DNA of 43,762 bases, taken from NCBI GenBank assembly GCA_002327985.1, contig DCVM01000005.1, forward strand, positions 1-43,762, in the 5' to 3' direction. Source of the stretch: Syntrophaceae bacterium UBA2188 (GTDB taxonomy: Bacteria; Desulfobacterota; BSN033; UBA1163). Positions within the stretch are counted from its first letter, which is position 1. Every line of letters begins with the position of its first letter. The notes beneath the pieces are model-generated. The model made no database searches, was not told the DNA's origin, and saw only the letters and a program-made list of their open reading frames with translations. Below, one piece after another: positions 31,387 to 40,598 of this stretch. Position numbers and translations under genes: made by a program.

Positions 31387-33387
31387 ATGGCAGCAGAAAC
31401 AATAAAAAAGAAGGTGGAAAAACTCCGTGAAGAGATTGAATATCACAACTACCTTTATTATGTTCTTGATCAGCCAGAAATCTCCGATGCTCAATACGAC
31501 CGTCTGATGAGGGAACTTGAGAAGCTTGAGGAGGAATACCCAGAGCTTCGATCCCCAAACTCACCCACTCAAAGGGTCGGCGCCCCTCCCTTAGAAGCCT
31601 TCGAAATCGTCAGACATACCTTTCCCATGCTTAGCCTCGCCAATGCCTTCGACGAAACAGAGGCAAGGGATTTTGATAAACGGGTGAAGAAGTTTTTAGG
31701 AACCTCCGACGACGTGACTTATGTCGCAGAGCCGAAACTCGATGGATTGGCGGTTGAACTTGTTTATGAACGGGGACAATTCCTTGTAGGCTCCACACGT
31801 GGTGATGGAGTCAACGGCGAAAACATCACCCAGAATCTCCGAACCATTAAGACCCTTCCTCTTCAATTGATTCGAAAAGAAATTCCAGTCCCGGAGCGAT
31901 TAGAGGTTCGAGGTGAGGTAATCATACAACTGAAGAAATTCAAGGAACTCAATCGAAAAAGAGAGGGGATGGGTGAACCTGTTTTTGCTAATCCAAGAAA
32001 TGCAGCAGCGGGGTCGGTTCGGCAGCTCGATTCAAAGATTACGGCAGAGCGACCTCTGGAAATTTACTGCTATGGCCTTGGAGAGGTTACTGGTAGGACC
32101 TTTAATACCCATTCTGAAATCCTCCAGACTTTTCCCAAGTGGGGGTTGAGGACGAATCCTTATATTCAAAGATGTCAGAATATCGACGAAGTTTTGAAAT
32201 ATTATCATAAGATGAATGAGAAGAGGGAAACTCTTCCCTACGAGATTGATGGAATTGTGATCAAGGTGGATCGTCTCGATCTCCAGGCAAGGCTCGGTGA
32301 AATCTCTCGAAGTCCGCGCTGGGCACTGGCCTTCAAATTTCAACCCAAGCAGGAAATCACAAAGATATTGGATATCATCGTCCAGGTCGGGAGGACTGGA
32401 GCTCTTACACCCGTGGCCGTGATGGAGCCGGTGAAAGTGGGAGGCGTTGAGGTCAGCCGGGCCACGCTTCACAATCAGGATGAAATTGATAAAAAAGATG
32501 TGAGAGTGGGCGATACAGTGGTCATTCAGAGAGCAGGAGATGTCATCCCTGAAGTGGTCCAGGTGATTATTTCAAAACGGAAAGGAATAGAAAAAAAGTT
32601 CAGGATGCCATCGAAGTGCCCAGTGTGTGGAGCAGAGGTCATCAAAGAGGAAGCCATCCACCGCTGCATCGGTCTGGACTGCCCTGCCCAATTGAAAGGA
32701 CGGATCAAACACTTCGCCTCCAAACGAGCCATGGATATTGAAGGCCTCGGTGTGAAGCTGACCGATCAATTGGTAGACAAAGGATTAATCAAGGACGTAG
32801 CAGATATTTACTATATCAATAAACAAGAACTTATTGAATTGGAGCGCATGGCGGACAAATCAGCACAGAACATCATCGACGCCATTGAAAAGAGCAAAAC
32901 CAAACCCTTATCAAAATTTCTCTATGCCCTTGGCATCCGTCACGTAGGGGAAACAACTGCAGAAGATTTGGCACGTCAATTTCCACGTCTGGACAATTTC
33001 TTTCATCTCTCAGAAGAGGATCTCAGGGAGGTGGAAGGGGTAGGACCTGAAGTGGCGGCGAGTGTGCATCAATTTTTTGGAGATAAGAAAAATAAAGAAT
33101 CCATCGAATTACTGAAGAAGGCCGGAGTAAAGGTGATTGAGCCCAAAATAAAAGAGAAAGGGAGGCTGGCAGGCAAGACCTTTGTCTTTACGGGAGTCCT
33201 CAAAACCTTTGGAAGGGATGAGGCACGAAATCGGGTGGAATCAATGGGTGGGGTGACGGCTTCGAGTGTCTCAAAGAAAGTGGACTTCGTGGTGGTAGGT
33301 GAAGACCCGGGCTCCAAGTTCGACAAAGCCAAGGAATTGGGAATTAAAACCCTCACTGAAGACGAATTTAAAAAGATGATCGGATAA
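31387..33387 (+). CDS. ligA: NAD-dependent DNA ligase LigA
   Basis: A 666-aa replicative ligase that seals nicks using NAD+. Domains in order: Ia (YHNYLYYVLDQPEISDAQYD) for NMN binding, the adenylation domain with nucleophile K117 in EPKLDG, the OB fold, the four-cysteine zinc finger (CPVCGAEVIKEEAIHRCIGL and DCP), helix-hairpin-helix repeats, and a C-terminal BRCT domain (GKTFVFTGVLKTFGRDEA). Length and motifs are standard. The ATG at 31387 best matches family starts; no ribosome binding site precedes it, and the -10 of a consensus promoter lies only 7 bases upstream. An ATG at 31378 is the alternative and would overlap the -10. Confidence 0.97.
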   Translation: MAAETIKKKVEKLREEIEYHNYLYYVLDQPEISDAQYDRLMRELEKLEEEYPELRSPNSPTQRVGAPPLEAFEIVRHTFPMLSLANAFDETEARDFDKRVKKFLGTSDDVTYVAEPKLDGLAVELVYERGQFLVGSTRGDGVNGENITQNLRTIKTLPLQLIRKEIPVPERLEVRGEVIIQLKKFKELNRKREGMGEPVFANPRNAAAGSVRQLDSKITAERPLEIYCYGLGEVTGRTFNTHSEILQTFPKWGLRTNPYIQRCQNIDEVLKYYHKMNEKRETLPYEIDGIVIKVDRLDLQARLGEISRSPRWALAFKFQPKQEITKILDIIVQVGRTGALTPVAVMEPVKVGGVEVSRATLHNQDEIDKKDVRVGDTVVIQRAGDVIPEVVQVIISKRKGIEKKFRMPSKCPVCGAEVIKEEAIHRCIGLDCPAQLKGRIKHFASKRAMDIEGLGVKLTDQLVDKGLIKDVADIYYINKQELIELERMADKSAQNIIDAIEKSKTKPLSKFLYALGIRHVGETTAEDLARQFPRLDNFFHLSEEDLREVEGVGPEVAASVHQFFGDKKNKESIELLKKAGVKVIEPKIKEKGRLAGKTFVFTGVLKTFGRDEARNRVESMGGVTASSVSKKVDFVVVGEDPGSKFDKAKELGIKTLTEDEFKKMIG

Positions 33388-33408
33388 ATTTAGGATGTCC
33401 TTGAAAAG

Positions 33409-34605
33409 ATGAACCCGTCCCTGATTTCTTTGATCATTCTTCTAATTGTGACATGCATCTTTGGCTGCCACCCGCCGCTAAAAAAAGAGGCGCAGCAGCC
33501 TGAGGAATTTCTCAGGCAGGTTCGCTTCTTTCTTCCCGAATTTCATGACGACATGGATCGTGACTCCCTGATCATCGCTATCCAGAGAAACCTCGAGTAC
33601 CTGAATCGCCTCGCATCTGAAACCGTATTTCACTATGGGCCCCATGATTTTACCTGCCGGGAAGTGCGGGAAAGCCAAGAGGCTTTCCTTGAACTCCTAT
33701 CAAAAAAGCTCAATGCAAAACAGCTTAGCAGAGAGGTCAGAAAGAAGTTTCAGGCTTACCGGGCCACAGGTCGGGGTGAAAACGAGTTAGTCCTTTTCAC
33801 AGGATATTATGAGCCCATCTATGAAGGGAGACTTGCTCCTGATGAAACCTTCAGGTATCCCCTGTACCGTCGACCCGATGATCTGATAAGAATCGATCTA
33901 TCCCCATTCAGTGAGAAGTTTAAGGGGGAGAGCATCGTTGGGAGAATCGAAGGCAAAAAGATTCTCCCCTATTACTCCAGGTACCAGATCGAGGTAGAAA
34001 GAGTGTTGAAAGGTATGAACCTTGAAATTGCATGGCTGAAAGATCCTCTTGACGTGGCTTTTCTCCACATCCAGGGATCAGGCAGGCTGAAGCTCCCCGA
34101 CGGGAAGGTTTTATTGGTTCACTACCAGACCTCCAACGGCCGACCCTACCGAAGCATTGGGCGGTACATGATCGAGAAGGAATTTCTCAGCCGTGAAGAG
34201 ATGTCCATGCAGGCCATAAGGAAGTACTTGACCGAAAATCCAGGAGTCCTCGAAGAAGTTCTCAACTACAATCCATCGTACATCTTCTTCCGACAGGTGG
34301 AAAACGGCCCCATAGGCAGTATTGATGTCCTTCTAACCCCGGGAAGGTCAATTGCCCTCGACTCCAGGATTTTTCCAAAGGGTGCTCTTGGGTTCATCTC
34401 ATCCCAGAAACCCCTCGTCAACGAAAAGGGGGAGTTAACTGGATGGACTAAATTCTCTCGTTTTGTCTTAAACCAAGACACAGGTGGGGCGATCAAGGGA
34501 GCGGGAAGGGCGGATATCTTCTGGGGAAGCGGCCCCTATGCTGAGTTGGCCGCAGGACACCTGAAACATGATGGGGAACTTTACATCTTGATCAAGAAAC
34601 CCTAA
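33409..34605 (+). CDS. mltA: Membrane-bound lytic murein transglycosylase A (lipoprotein)
   Basis: A 398-aa lipoprotein. A short signal peptide ends in the lipobox CIFGC (Cys20). The MltA domain (about 110-300) shows FTGYYEPIYEGRL, FPLYRRP-like YPLYRRPDDLIRIDLSPF and FLHIQGSGRLKLPDG. The C-terminal 3D domain (about 300-390) has NQDTGGAIKGAGRADIFWG, including the conserved catalytic aspartates. MltA cleaves glycan strands to 1,6-anhydromuramic acid ends from the outer membrane inner face. It starts 22 bases after ligA, with a weak ribosome site. Confidence 0.93.
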   Translation: MNPSLISLIILLIVTCIFGCHPPLKKEAQQPEEFLRQVRFFLPEFHDDMDRDSLIIAIQRNLEYLNRLASETVFHYGPHDFTCREVRESQEAFLELLSKKLNAKQLSREVRKKFQAYRATGRGENELVLFTGYYEPIYEGRLAPDETFRYPLYRRPDDLIRIDLSPFSEKFKGESIVGRIEGKKILPYYSRYQIEVERVLKGMNLEIAWLKDPLDVAFLHIQGSGRLKLPDGKVLLVHYQTSNGRPYRSIGRYMIEKEFLSREEMSMQAIRKYLTENPGVLEEVLNYNPSYIFFRQVENGPIGSIDVLLTPGRSIALDSRIFPKGALGFISSQKPLVNEKGELTGWTKFSRFVLNQDTGGAIKGAGRADIFWGSGPYAELAAGHLKHDGELYILIKKP

Positions 34606-34670
34606 TCAAGGTAGCCTTTCCTCTTTTAATTAGGTCCAGCAAAAAAATGGCGAATCTGCACTTCTTACGA

Positions 34671-35606
34671 TTATTCAGATAAAAATTCTATTGCCAGTTT
34701 GTTAAACTTCTCTGGGTGTTCTTCGTGAGGGGTATGTCCGGCTTTATCAAAGATCACCAACTTTGATCCCTTCCAAAGATCATTTAATCTTTTTGATCGA
34801 TCTAAGGGAACGGCTTTATCCTCCCTGCCGTGAATAATCAGAATTGGAATACTCATGTTCGCTAAAAGGTTGGCCTCCTTTTCGACATAAGGCTCTTTTA
34901 AGACATGGCGAAGAATATACATGATTCCGGCATAAGACCCTTTAATGCAAAGCGGCTGCAAGACCTCTTTGCAATACTCATCGGTGACTTTCCCTCTGTC
35001 GTAGAACCAAACAGTTTTAAGATTGTTCCTCATCAAAGCATCTCCAGGAATGGCATTCATAAATTCACCGACAAAAGGAAGTTGATAAATCTTGCCGATC
35101 GTCGTCATCGGGTAAGGGATAACGGCTGGATCAACCAATATGAGACGATCAACCCTGTCGGGAAAATGTGCTGCGACATAAACTGAAATCCCTCCGCCCA
35201 TGGATTGGCCTATGAGAGTGGCCTTTTGGATATTCAAGGCATCCATGAATCCAACGATCTGTTTTCCGTATCGGTCGAAACTGTATTTTTTCCCCTTCAG
35301 CCTTTCACTATAGCCCCATCCCCAGAGGTCAACGGCGTAGACCTTAAATTTTTCAGCCAGAGCATCGATATTCTTCTTCCACATGACCGTATGGTAGAGG
35401 AAACCATGGATCAGGATGACAGGGGGCCCATCCCCTGCCTCTACATAGTGGACCTTTTTACCACCTACAGCAACAAATTTCCCTTTCGCAAGTTTTTGGA
35501 TAGCCTCCTCGTAGGTACAGGTCTCCTTGGAAGTGATTTGGGGGAGAACAATGATGATCAATGCCAATGCAAAGACAATAATGAATAATGTGACGAATAA
35601 TTTCAT
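34671..35606 (-). CDS. Membrane-anchored or secreted alpha/beta hydrolase
   Basis: A 311-aa hydrolase. An N-terminal hydrophobic segment (about 3-21) is either a signal peptide or a membrane anchor. The alpha/beta hydrolase fold follows: HG oxyanion motif (ILIHGFLYHTVMW), nucleophile S135 in GQSMGG, acid D263 in HGREDKAVP and base H291 in AGHTPHEE. This is the large epoxide hydrolase/haloperoxidase-like branch; substrate unknown. It lies 12 bases downstream of a cyclase-ATPase-TPR gene in the same orientation and is probably co-transcribed with it. A cyclase-hydrolase fusion lies upstream in the same island, suggesting a repeated pairing of these two activities. Confidence 0.88.
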   Translation of the reverse strand: MKLFVTLFIIVFALALIIIVLPQITSKETCTYEEAIQKLAKGKFVAVGGKKVHYVEAGDGPPVILIHGFLYHTVMWKKNIDALAEKFKVYAVDLWGWGYSERLKGKKYSFDRYGKQIVGFMDALNIQKATLIGQSMGGGISVYVAAHFPDRVDRLILVDPAVIPYPMTTIGKIYQLPFVGEFMNAIPGDALMRNNLKTVWFYDRGKVTDEYCKEVLQPLCIKGSYAGIMYILRHVLKEPYVEKEANLLANMSIPILIIHGREDKAVPLDRSKRLNDLWKGSKLVIFDKAGHTPHEEHPEKFNKLAIEFLSE

Positions 35607-35618
35607 GGTGACCTCCTC

Positions 35619-38600
35619 TCATGTGATGGTGGCCAAATCCTTCTCGGTTTTCTCGACCCAGCCGTCGGCGCCGCATTCTTTGAAGATTTCTATGGCTTTG
35701 GCGAGATTCTGCCGGGCTTTTAATCTATCGCCTTTTCGTCTGAACAACTCTGCAAAAAGGGCATAATCTTTTCCAAGGTGAAACATCATACGATTTTTTT
35801 GGTCTGCCTCAATGGCTTTCTGAATCCAATGTTCTGCTTCAGATATATGTTGATCATCAATGTTCAGCAGAATCTCTACAATATATCTTTGAATCCAGCC
35901 TTCGATTACTTTTACCTTATTATTTCGTGAAAGGGCATACAAAGAGTCTAAATTCACATCTCTCTCTTTATTCATCATCTTTGATCTTGCTAAACCTACC
36001 TTTGCAAGATTCGCCCAGGATGGATAAGATCGAATTTTGTCTAAAACCCAAATGCCTTTTTCGTAATGTTCTTTGGATCTCTGGAAATCTCCTGTTTCGA
36101 AATAGTTCTCTCCAAGGTTAAATAGTGAAAGCCCATTCCATGCATGGTAATTGATCTTTTCGCACAATTCGGCCCCTTTCAACAAATGTTTTTGTGCTTC
36201 CTCTAATAATCCCTTTCCATAACAGGAAATTCCGTGGCTTGTATACCCCAGCGCTTTGGAATAAATATCCCCACTTTCTTCAGCAATGCGAAGAGCCTCT
36301 TCGGTGGTTTGGAATTGCAAATCTATTTTTCCATTCTGATAATAAGAAAAATAAGATAGGGCACTTTTCATTGCTGCAATCCCCCAAAGATTTTTTACTG
36401 CCAAATTGACATCAATAGCTCTTTGGAAATAGTTTGTTGATCTTTCAAATTCGCAGTTAAAACCTAAAGCACACCCCAACCAGAAGTTTGCTAAAACTGA
36501 AGTAATAATATCTTTTACTTCCTCGGATATCTTAAAAGCTTTTTCCAAAGCTTTAGACGCCTCTGGATAATTTTCTTCCACAAAACAATGGTATGTGCCA
36601 AGTATTGTGTATATCTGGGAAAGCCTCCTCTTGTAATCATGCTTGATGGCCAAATCAATAATCGGGTCGATGGCTTCTTTTGCCTCGATATGATAGTCCA
36701 GTTGAGTCATATAGAGCCCAAGAGCCGTCCTGGCATCGATAATTTGTTTATCTACTTCATCTGTCCGGGGTAATCGTTCAAGTGATGTTACCCTTTTGTT
36801 TGCAAGGGCAATCGCATCATTTAACGACGCTGTCTTTTCAGCCTTCCTGCTCGCCAGCCTTGAAAATTCACCCGATTTTGAATAATTCTCACTCAAAAAA
36901 TAGTGCTCAGCCAAAACTTCGTAATGCTCACTTAAACTATCTCTGTACAATTCTTCGATAGCATTCCCAATTTCCTCATGAAGTTTCTTCTTTCTCTTGT
37001 CCAAAATCGAGCCATAAACCACTTCACGGGTCAGGGCATTCTTAAAGATATAATTCGATTGAGGGTATATACCTCTCTCATAAAGAAGCTCTGAGTCCTT
37101 TAAGGCTGAAAGATGTGAGAGCAATTCTTGTTCCAGGAAGCCCATTACAAGATTTATCAATGGATAGCTGAACTCCCTCTCGATGACGGATCCTGTCTGA
37201 AGCACCTCTTTCGCCCCCTCAGGCAGCGAATCAACCCTCGCCATGATTATATCTTGTATTGTAGATGGAATGGTCAGTTGATGGATATCTTTGGATAAAC
37301 GATATACATTTTCTTTTCTTTCTATAACTTTTAGGTCTTTAAGGGATTTTATAAACTCTTCGATGAAAAAGGGAACACCTTCTGTCTTCTCAAGAAGCAA
37401 CTCCTCAAGAGCCCTTTCAATCTCCTTTGTGCCCAAAAGGTGGTTCACCATCTCAAGGCTCTCCCGGTTGGAGAGCCGGTGCAAAGTTAATTGACTGTGA
37501 TAGGACTTAGCGCCCCAGGTGTGCACAAACTCAGGACGGTAGGTGAATATCAATAAAACCCTTGACCCCGGTATGCTCTCTAAAAGGTTTTTGGCTACAT
37601 CCTCCGAGCTCTTATCTAACCAGTGGAGATCCTCAAAGGCTATGACCAAGGGCCGTATCTCCGAACCTTTGAGAGTGATCCGCTTTATTGCCTCAATTAT
37701 CCTATCTTTCCTTGCTTCAGGACTCATGGAAATCTGATCAATACCACTATCTTTGACCGATAGAAGCTCCAGAAAATAAGGGAGGGTTGAAGTTTCATCG
37801 ATTCCTATCAATTTCAATCCCATTTTGACTTTTTCTCTGATCTCTGAGTCCCCTTCTCCTTCCTGTATATCGAAGTTTGACTTCAAGATGTCTATGAAAG
37901 GATGATAGGCAACACCCCTACTGTAAGAGAAGCACCTCCCCTCCAAAAAGGTCACATCCTCATTGGCAACAGCTTTTCTGAATTCATATAAGAGCCTGGA
38001 TTTGCCAACCCCTGCTTCAGATACGATGGAAAAGGCCTGACCCTTGCCTGCCTTAGCCCGCTCAAAACCATCCAGCAAGAGCTCAAGCTCTCGCTCCCTC
38101 CCGATAAAGGGAGTTAAACCCCGCTCAGCACTAACATCAAACCTTGTCCTTCTGGTACTCGGGGCGATCACCCTATAGACCTTGACCGCCTCTTCCTTCC
38201 CTTTAACCTGCTTTTCTCCCAAAGCCTCAAAACGGAAGAATCCCTCGGTAAGCTTAAAGGTATCCTCAGTCACAAAGGTGGTACCTGGCTCTGCCAATCC
38301 CTCCATACGGGATGCCAAATTCACGGTGTCCCCCACTGCCTTGAACTCAACCCGTAGGTCATTGCCCAAAGTACCAACAACCACGGGACCCGTATGGATG
38401 CCAATTCGCATCTTGATGAGATGTATTTTGCTTTCGCTCATGAACTTGTCACTGAACTTATTTATCTCACGGTGGATGGCTAATGCAGATCGAATAGCTC
38501 TTTGGGAAGCATCTTCCAGAGCAATAGGCGCTCCGAAAAGAGCCATAATCCCATCACCAGTTAGTTCGTTAACTGTCCCTTCGTAGTCGTGGACCTTATG

Positions 38601-38990
38601 GATAAGGATTTCATAGACCTTGTCCATAAGGGAGTAAGCTTCCTCAGGACCGAGCTTTTCGGTAAGTCCTGTATACCCTTCCATGTCACAGAACATCACC
38701 GTGACCTGCTTACGCTCGCCCTCGATCCTATCTCTTTGGGCTAAGATTTTTTCACTTAATCCCTGGGGAAGGTAACGCTGGATTTTGGTCAGTTTCTCAT
38801 CAAAGGAGAGTTCTTTGAAAGATCGTTCTGAAAAAATAATTGTTATTTTATGCCCACATTCACTGCAAAACTTACTACTGAGTGGATTTATCTTACCGCA
38901 TTCTGAGCAGGCAATTTCCAACTTACTGCCACACTCGTTGCAGAATTTGGCTTCTCCAGAATTCTCAAATTGGCATTTTGGACACTTCAT
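35619..38990 (-). CDS. Zinc-ribbon, class III cyclase, AAA ATPase and TPR regulator
   Basis: A 1123-aa multidomain protein. Two zinc ribbons occupy residues 3-20 and 28-45. A class III nucleotidyl cyclase domain (about 90-275) has both metal aspartates, D102 (MFCDMEGYT) and D146 (LTGDGIMALFG), and the transition-state pair N224 and R228 (VNLASRME), so it looks catalytically competent; ATP versus GTP use cannot be fixed by eye. From about 290 an AAA_16-type ATPase follows, with P-loop EAGVGKSR (325-332) and Walker B VIAFEDLHWLD. The C-terminal half is a TPR solenoid (about 700-1115). The ATG has AGGGGA 5 bases upstream. A close paralogue lies at 40599 onwards. The layout is common among bacterial signalling proteins of unknown input. 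Confidence 0.9.
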   Translation of the reverse strand: MKCPKCQFENSGEAKFCNECGSKLEIACSECGKINPLSSKFCSECGHKITIIFSERSFKELSFDEKLTKIQRYLPQGLSEKILAQRDRIEGERKQVTVMFCDMEGYTGLTEKLGPEEAYSLMDKVYEILIHKVHDYEGTVNELTGDGIMALFGAPIALEDASQRAIRSALAIHREINKFSDKFMSESKIHLIKMRIGIHTGPVVVGTLGNDLRVEFKAVGDTVNLASRMEGLAEPGTTFVTEDTFKLTEGFFRFEALGEKQVKGKEEAVKVYRVIAPSTRRTRFDVSAERGLTPFIGRERELELLLDGFERAKAGKGQAFSIVSEAGVGKSRLLYEFRKAVANEDVTFLEGRCFSYSRGVAYHPFIDILKSNFDIQEGEGDSEIREKVKMGLKLIGIDETSTLPYFLELLSVKDSGIDQISMSPEARKDRIIEAIKRITLKGSEIRPLVIAFEDLHWLDKSSEDVAKNLLESIPGSRVLLIFTYRPEFVHTWGAKSYHSQLTLHRLSNRESLEMVNHLLGTKEIERALEELLLEKTEGVPFFIEEFIKSLKDLKVIERKENVYRLSKDIHQLTIPSTIQDIIMARVDSLPEGAKEVLQTGSVIEREFSYPLINLVMGFLEQELLSHLSALKDSELLYERGIYPQSNYIFKNALTREVVYGSILDKRKKKLHEEIGNAIEELYRDSLSEHYEVLAEHYFLSENYSKSGEFSRLASRKAEKTASLNDAIALANKRVTSLERLPRTDEVDKQIIDARTALGLYMTQLDYHIEAKEAIDPIIDLAIKHDYKRRLSQIYTILGTYHCFVEENYPEASKALEKAFKISEEVKDIITSVLANFWLGCALGFNCEFERSTNYFQRAIDVNLAVKNLWGIAAMKSALSYFSYYQNGKIDLQFQTTEEALRIAEESGDIYSKALGYTSHGISCYGKGLLEEAQKHLLKGAELCEKINYHAWNGLSLFNLGENYFETGDFQRSKEHYEKGIWVLDKIRSYPSWANLAKVGLARSKMMNKERDVNLDSLYALSRNNKVKVIEGWIQRYIVEILLNIDDQHISEAEHWIQKAIEADQKNRMMFHLGKDYALFAELFRRKGDRLKARQNLAKAIEIFKECGADGWVEKTEKDLATIT

Positions 38991-39133
38991 TCTGTTCCCC
39001 TGAATCGCATGAATCTAAATAAATTGGATGTCCCTAATTTTATTCAGCTGGCGGAAGGGTCTTCATCCAAAACGTCTTGCTCTATTCCTATAAGTCTCCT
39101 GTACTGAAAAGATGGTCATCCTTGATACGTTCC

Positions 39134-40519
39134 TCATCGATTAGCATCTGTTCCATGAGCAGGCATACCCAAAAACTCACCTATGATACGTAGTACAGCA
39201 TCCGCATCACCAAAGAAAGGTGGATGAATACTTCCCTCTAAAGGAACGAAGCGAGAGTCTGGAATCATAGATGCCATCTCCCTCCCGAGATGGAATGGAA
39301 TAGCCTTGTCACCCTTACGATGAATCACCAAAGTAGAAACACGTAATTTGGGGAGAAGGTCTGTCACATTAAGATTGTATGTAAGATCTAACAATTTTGA
39401 AGCCATTTCTGCTGTAGCCGCCTCACGTTGTAATCGGGTGAACCATTTGAGGGCAGAAACATCACCTCCGGGTAGGAATATGTCGGCCAAGGTCTTGGAA
39501 CCAACACCCCAGGCGGAACGAATCAGGGATGAAAACGACTTCCTAAATTCCTCTGTAGTTATTGCCTCACCCCGAGCATAAGAATCGTATAAGATTAGAT
39601 GTGAAACGCGCCTTGGATACTTAATTGCATAAGCGATGGAAACGGGACCAGCACAAGAAAATCCAAACAATGCGAAACGTTTGAGCTTGAGATGGTCGAC
39701 AACAGCTTCCAATGGGCGAACCTCTGACTCTAAGGTAAAATCTGTCCTGTTCCGTTCGGAGAGGCCACAGCCGTGTTTATCGTAAAATAGAAAGGTTTGA
39801 TTACGAGTTCCTTTCTCCAGATAGTCACGTGCGGATGGATGCTCCCATTGCAACTGCAAATGACTGACCCATCCCGGAGGAATAACCAAAAATGGTCCCT
39901 GACCTACCATGGAGTAAGCGATGCGGACTCCATCAACGGTGGTGCAGAATTTTATTTGTTGCCCTATAATTTCAGCTGGAGCAAATGTTCCGGACTCAAT
40001 CAATACTCGATAAACCCTCACCGGCTTTGCAATATTTTTAACAGTTTGTTCGCCCAGATACTCGTAGCTTAATCCAAGTTTATTCTCAACTTGATCGTAA
40101 GCTGTTCCTGAGATGCAGATCCCTCCGCCATCAGCCAAGCTCTGAACCCGAGCGGTGACATTTACTCCATCACCGTAGATCCGCTCCCCCTCCTCAATTA
40201 CATCCCCAAGATTGATCCCAATTCGAAATTCCATCCTGCTCTTTTCAGGAAGCTTAGCATTCTTTAGTTTGAGTTCCTTTTGGATTTCCACTGCACATTG
40301 CACAGCCTCTACGACACTAATAAATACAGCCAAAAGATTATCTCCAGGAGAATCTACGACGCGCCCTTTATGCTGCTGGATGAAGTTAGCCATGATTTCT
40401 CTATAAGTGGTTAGAGTCCGGATGGTCTCAATTTCATTCTCCTCCATGAGGCGGCTATAACCTTTAGCGTCTGCACTGAAAATGGCAGCAAGCTTACGTT
40501 TAACTTCTTGGCTGTTCAT
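39134..40519 (-). CDS. Class III adenylate/guanylate cyclase fused to alpha/beta hydrolase
   Basis: A 461-aa fusion. Residues about 8-170 are a class III cyclase domain (KRKLAAIFSADAKGYSRLM) with metal aspartates D17 and D60 (SPGDNLLAVF) and transition-state residues N120 and R124 (VNVTARVQS). Residues about 190-450 are an alpha/beta hydrolase with nucleophile S288 (GFSCAG), acid D404 (HRKGDKAIP) and base H432. Both active sites look intact. Mycobacterial Rv1900c joins the same two domains in the opposite order. The ATG at 40519 has AAGGGG 8 bases upstream. It lies between two paralogous cyclase-ATPase-TPR genes. The substrate is unknown; coupling of hydrolysis to cyclic nucleotide signalling is inference. 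Confidence 0.9.
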   Translation of the reverse strand: MNSQEVKRKLAAIFSADAKGYSRLMEENEIETIRTLTTYREIMANFIQQHKGRVVDSPGDNLLAVFISVVEAVQCAVEIQKELKLKNAKLPEKSRMEFRIGINLGDVIEEGERIYGDGVNVTARVQSLADGGGICISGTAYDQVENKLGLSYEYLGEQTVKNIAKPVRVYRVLIESGTFAPAEIIGQQIKFCTTVDGVRIAYSMVGQGPFLVIPPGWVSHLQLQWEHPSARDYLEKGTRNQTFLFYDKHGCGLSERNRTDFTLESEVRPLEAVVDHLKLKRFALFGFSCAGPVSIAYAIKYPRRVSHLILYDSYARGEAITTEEFRKSFSSLIRSAWGVGSKTLADIFLPGGDVSALKWFTRLQREAATAEMASKLLDLTYNLNVTDLLPKLRVSTLVIHRKGDKAIPFHLGREMASMIPDSRFVPLEGSIHPPFFGDADAVLRIIGEFLGMPAHGTDANR

Positions 40520-40598
40520 TAAATTCACCCCTTAAAGGTTCTTAAATTGGAAGAAAAGAACATTGAAAAAAATGTGAACCCGTCCTCGATTTCTACAC

